Positions 43,801 to 46,354 of a stretch of 46,354 nt of DNA are shown here, one piece after another; position 1 is the first letter of the stretch, and the number at the start of each line of letters is the position of its first letter. Position numbers and translations under genes: made by a program. Below the pieces are notes generated by a model. That model was not told the DNA's origin. It was given only the letters and a program-made list of their open reading frames with translations, and did not search any database. The stretch comes from JBCBSS01 sp039819065 (GTDB taxonomy: Bacteria > Bacteroidota > Bacteroidia > Cytophagales > Cyclobacteriaceae), in contig JBCBSS010000048.1 of assembly GCA_039819065.1 (NCBI GenBank), positions 1 to 46,354 on the forward strand, given 5' to 3'.

Positions 43801-44655
43801 TTAATCGTCAGTATTTTTCTTTGTGGAAGCCTTCTTTTTGGGAGGCTCTTTTTCCATTTTGGTTTTGATCAGCTTATCAGCAGCAAGCTCAAACCCTTTT
43901 TCTATCAATGAGATATCTTTATGAGTGAAATTCTTGAAAGCTGAGATTTCAGCAACGCCCAAAATCTCACCACCACTTTTAATAGGTACCATAACCAATG
44001 CCGTCGGGGAGGAACTACCCAGACCGGATATTATTTTCATATAATTCTCAGGGACATCTTCTATGTTCAGTGTATTACCCTCAAGAGCCGCTTGTCCTAC
44101 AAGACCTTCACCTAATTCATAACTGATCGTCTGGCTCTCTGACATACTAAGAGCGTAAGTAGCGGCAACACTTAGACTTTTATGATTCCCATCAGTTTTG
44201 GTCAGATAAACAGCACCCTGACCTGCTTCCAGTTGCTTACAAATGACCTTTAACACTTCTGATAATCCTTTTTGGCTGTCTTTGGTGGATTTTAGAAGAT
44301 CAGTAACTGCTGATAAGTCCAAATCCTGATCATAAGATTCGTCATCATTGCTATCTGAGTTGTTATCTCTGGTTCTGGAAACTTCTTTTTCGATGTACAC
44401 CACATTTTCAGAACCCTTACTTCTTTGAGAGAGTAAGGATAACATGGCGATTATCCCTAAAACAAACGAACCACTTACACTCAAGTATAATAAGTTGAAT
44501 ATAGGTTGTGCTTGGTCTACCTCCTCCAGATCGATTACCTGCCCTTCGTACATCAAGTCCTGTTTGACCATGAACACCTTGAAAGAAGCAAAGGTGACAC
44601 TAGCAACAAACAGTACAATGAGAATCACATTAATTCGAGAAGAAAATGTCCTCAT
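43801..44655 (-). CDS. Membrane-anchored GAF domain protein
   Basis: 284-residue protein with two N-terminal membrane segments (about 8-28 and 50-70), an acidic linker, a GAF domain (about 120-265) and a Lys-rich tail. The GAF domain is closely related to that of the downstream phosphatase: EGLVGQA, PENYMKIISGL and LVMVPIKSGGEILGVAE correspond to EGLVGQA, PENYVTITSGL and ILIVPLITEEEVYGVLE. It has no output domain, so it may act as a co-sensor or by heterodimerisation. The start lies one base after the CheB stop. Confidence 0.85.
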   Translation of the reverse strand: MRTFSSRINVILIVLFVASVTFASFKVFMVKQDLMYEGQVIDLEEVDQAQPIFNLLYLSVSGSFVLGIIAMLSLLSQRSKGSENVVYIEKEVSRTRDNNSDSNDDESYDQDLDLSAVTDLLKSTKDSQKGLSEVLKVICKQLEAGQGAVYLTKTDGNHKSLSVAATYALSMSESQTISYELGEGLVGQAALEGNTLNIEDVPENYMKIISGLGSSSPTALVMVPIKSGGEILGVAEISAFKNFTHKDISLIEKGFELAADKLIKTKMEKEPPKKKASTKKNTDD

Positions 44656-44656
44656 G

Positions 44657-45259
44657 CTATTTATATTGTTTATCTAATTCAATTAAAAACCTTACAATAT
44701 CTTCAATTTTCATGACATAGTCGATGGTTGTCAAATTCATCGCTGCCGTCGGCATAGTATCTATCATGCATTCAGCAGGGTCTTGAACTATAGTCAACCC
44801 ATTTCTGTCTTTAATCCTTTTCATGCCCATCGCCCCATCTTTATTTGCTCCAGACAGCAGTATACCTACCAATTTATCCCTATAGATATAAGAGGCAGAG
44901 TCTAGGGTAATATCAATTGCCGGTCTGGAGTTGTTGATCATTTCTTCAGTTGACAAGCTAAAAAAATTGCCCAACTCAAGAGACATATGATAATTGGCCG
45001 GAGCCAAGTATACTTTACCCCTTTTTATATTCTCTTTATCGTAAGGCTCTCTCACTTCGGCCTTACTTTTTATAGATAAGGCTTCTACGAAACCATTCCG
45101 TACATGCTTAAGTCGGTGCAAACACATTATAATAGGCAGGCTAAAGTCAGCAGGTATTTGTGAAAGTATTTTAACAACCCCTTGAAAGCTGCCCGCTGAG
45201 CCCCCGATGACCACAGCTTTATATTTACTACTTAATTTGTATTGCCGAGTAATTGCCAT
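44657..45259 (-). CDS. Stand-alone CheB methylesterase domain protein
   Basis: 200-residue protein formed by the CheB catalytic domain without the usual receiver domain. Catalytic Ser21 is in IGGSAGS, His48 in CLHRLKH, and Asp in LSGANKDGAMGMKRI. It should remove methyl groups from glutamates (or deamidate glutamines) on a partner protein. No chemoreceptor, CheA or CheW is in the window. ATG 45259 is preferred to the TTG one codon before. It lies 11 bases after cheR and 1 base before the GAF gene. Confidence 0.92.
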   Translation of the reverse strand: MAITRQYKLSSKYKAVVIGGSAGSFQGVVKILSQIPADFSLPIIMCLHRLKHVRNGFVEALSIKSKAEVREPYDKENIKRGKVYLAPANYHMSLELGNFFSLSTEEMINNSRPAIDITLDSASYIYRDKLVGILLSGANKDGAMGMKRIKDRNGLTIVQDPAECMIDTMPTAAMNLTTIDYVMKIEDIVRFLIELDKQYK

Positions 45260-45270
45260 CAATGAATCCG

Positions 45271-46092
45271 TCAGTCTTTGATTTTCTTATATACTTTCTC
45301 TTCGTTGTTGACAACTATGAATTTGTTGGCGATATCACACCAAATCAATGATTCTTTGGACCCGATAGCCAAATAACCATATTTAAAAAGGCTATCATGA
45401 AATTTTCGTAAGACGACATTCTGTAAGTTCTGATTGAAGTATATCATCACATTTCGACAAAGTACAAGATCAAATTTGTTGAAGATTTGACCTGTCACAA
45501 GATCATGCTTTCTAAACGATACATTGTCGAGTAATGATTGATCCATTACCGCCTTATCTTTTTTCTCCTGATAGTATTCACTTAAAGCTTTAGTACCCTG
45601 GTATCGGATGTAGTTTTTTGAGTTGAGATCCATATTCTTGATGGGGTATGTGCCTTTCTTGGCCCTTTCAAGAATAACTGTATCTAAATCGGTAGCTATG
45701 ATCGTTGCATCATGATAGATTCCCATTTCTTTCAATAAGATAGCCATAGAGAAAACTTCCTCTCCAGAAGAACAGCCCGCATGCCAGATCTTGATTGACT
45801 TGTTATTAAGTAGAATGGCAGGAATGATATCATCTCTTAATACACGCCAGAAGGAAGGATCCCTGAACATTTCGGTTACGTTCACCGTAATTTCGGACAG
45901 AAAATCTTCAACAAATGTAGGATTGCTCTCTATCTTCTTGATCAAATTCTCTACACTGAGCTGTTTCAACTCTAGGATTCTTAAAACCCGGCGCTTAAAT
46001 GAGGACATGGCATAGTTAGAAAAATCATAACTATACCTATCCTTTACCAATTCTGTGATCCTTCGTAAATCTTTGATTTCGATGTCCTTCAT
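45271..46092 (-). CDS. CheR-type protein-glutamate methyltransferase
   Basis: SAM-dependent methyltransferase of 273 residues. The N-terminal helical domain (SSFKRRVLRILELKQL) is followed by NVTEMFRDPSFW, the SAM loop KIWHAGCSSGEEVFSMAILL (quoted loosely), ATDLDTVILERAKKG and DLVLCRNVMIYFN. There are no TPRs. Paired with CheB but lacking other chemotaxis genes, it probably modifies a non-chemotaxis sensor, perhaps one of the operon's own. First gene of the operon, with a -7 box about 70 bases upstream. Confidence 0.94.
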   Translation of the reverse strand: MKDIEIKDLRRITELVKDRYSYDFSNYAMSSFKRRVLRILELKQLSVENLIKKIESNPTFVEDFLSEITVNVTEMFRDPSFWRVLRDDIIPAILLNNKSIKIWHAGCSSGEEVFSMAILLKEMGIYHDATIIATDLDTVILERAKKGTYPIKNMDLNSKNYIRYQGTKALSEYYQEKKDKAVMDQSLLDNVSFRKHDLVTGQIFNKFDLVLCRNVMIYFNQNLQNVVLRKFHDSLFKYGYLAIGSKESLIWCDIANKFIVVNNEEKVYKKIKD

Positions 46093-46161
46093 TCTAATGA
46101 GTGTGTAAAGAGCTAAAAGCGTGAACCGTGCTTTCGATCAAATTCAAAAAATGCAATTTTT

Positions 46162-46169
46162 CAAAAATA
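46162..46169 (-). promoter_or_regulatory. Candidate -7 promoter box for the CheR-led operon
   Basis: Minus strand TATTTTTG matches TAnnTTTG, about 70 bases before the CheR ATG. The surroundings are A/T-rich, so support is modest. Confidence 0.4.
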
Positions 46170-46227
46170 AAAAAATGAGATTAAAGCCTGATAATAAAAG
46201 TCTGTACTAAAAATCAGAGTCATCAAT

Positions 46228-46259
46228 CCTGAGATTACCTTGGTTAGCTTAGGTATTAG
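46228..46259 (+). repeat. 32-bp direct repeat, copy 1
   Basis: Begins CCTGAGATTACCTTGG and ends AGCTTAGGTATTAG; an identical 32-base copy starts 95 bases downstream at 46323. Confidence 0.85.
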
Positions 46260-46325
46260 GCAGTGGCAATGTTACATTTTTAGGATAGTCATGTTAGTCG
46301 GGATCATTGCAATTGCCTAATACCT
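46251..46325. repeat. Inverted repeat between the direct-repeat copies
   Basis: AGGTATTAGGCAGTGGCAAT (46251-46270) is the inverse complement of ATTGCAATTGCCTAATACCT (46306-46325) with two mismatches, leaving a 35-base loop. It overlaps both direct repeat copies. Confidence 0.7.
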
Positions 46326-46354
46326 GAGATTACCTTGGTTAGCTTAGGTATTAG
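46323..46354 (+). repeat. 32-bp direct repeat, copy 2 (reaches window edge)
   Basis: Exact copy of 46228-46259, cut by the window end; the repeat may extend further. Confidence 0.85.

Noticed and set aside
44657..46092. A chemotaxis operon
   Set aside because: CheR and CheB domains are present, but no chemoreceptor, CheA, CheW or CheY was found, and CheB lacks its receiver domain.
46228..46354. CRISPR array
   Set aside because: Only two repeat copies are visible, the period is 95 bases with a 63-base spacer, the spacer contains an inverted copy of the repeat, and there are no cas genes nearby.
46228..46354. Integron attC site
   Set aside because: The inverted repeats lack the conserved GTTRRRY/RYYYAAC core sites, and no integrase is in view.

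Overview
The window comes from a member of the Bacteroidota, most likely an order Cytophagales bacterium (Fulvivirga/Roseivirga-like). This rests on TAnnTTTG-type -7 promoter boxes upstream of many genes, a PorT-like type IX secretion gene next to ubiE, Bacteroidota-restricted families (DUF5606, DUF6588, SiaB/SiaC-type phosphosignalling proteins), a LytS/LytTR pair with a TPR sensor, and A-rich leaders without strong Shine-Dalgarno sites. Most of the window is ordinary chromosome. No integrase, transposase, prophage, rRNA, tRNA or CRISPR array was recognised.

Layout. 1-3.5 kb: TPR sensor kinase (cut by the window edge), LytTR regulator, and a YigZ/IMPACT protein. 3.5-4.1 kb: gene-free stretch of decayed interspersed repeats. 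4.1-8 kb: exonuclease-domain protein, NhaC antiporter, FAD oxidoreductase, DUF4442 hotdog protein. 8-12 kb: three-gene lipoprotein operon (small VCBS-like lipoprotein, YARHG-DUF3160 protein, CapA-like phosphoesterase). 12-14.1 kb: long AT-rich non-coding region, then a subtilisin-like lipoprotein protease with a strong terminator. 14.2-17.5 kb: DUF962 protein followed by a FemAB/GNAT protein, a sulfotransferase and a family-2 glycosyltransferase, the last three all starting with TTG; probably surface glycan synthesis or decoration. 17.5-21.7 kb: PhyH-like dioxygenase, RsgA, KDO transferase WaaA, AhpC-type peroxiredoxin and its probable Fur/PerR-type repressor. 21.9-29 kb: DUF6588 protein, TfoX-N protein, enoyl-CoA hydratase, low-molecular-weight tyrosine phosphatase, aspartate kinase, fructose-1,6-bisphosphatase, two small cytosolic proteins, and EngB. 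29.3-33.9 kb: PorE-like OmpA protein, then ubiE-porT-SDR. 33.9-34.5 kb: alpha/beta hydrolase.

The most interesting part is 34.5-46.1 kb, nine same-strand genes ending in a strong hairpin terminator. In transcription order they are CheR, stand-alone CheB, membrane GAF protein, a 1169-residue Cache-HAMP-GAF-PAS-PAS-SpoIIE phosphatase, SiaB-type kinase, SiaC-type phosphoprotein (with Thr at residue 68, the position phosphorylated in Pseudomonas SiaC), a TerB-like/ABCG-type transporter fusion, a lipoprotein, and a small secreted Cys-containing protein. No GGDEF cyclase, chemoreceptor or CheA/CheW is present. This looks like a SiaABC partner switch with CheB/CheR in which the transporter and exported proteins are candidate outputs; the linkage is inferred from gene order only.

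The right edge (46228-46354) carries two exact 32-bp direct repeats 95 bp apart with an inverted copy between them, possibly the start of a repeat array that continues outside the window.
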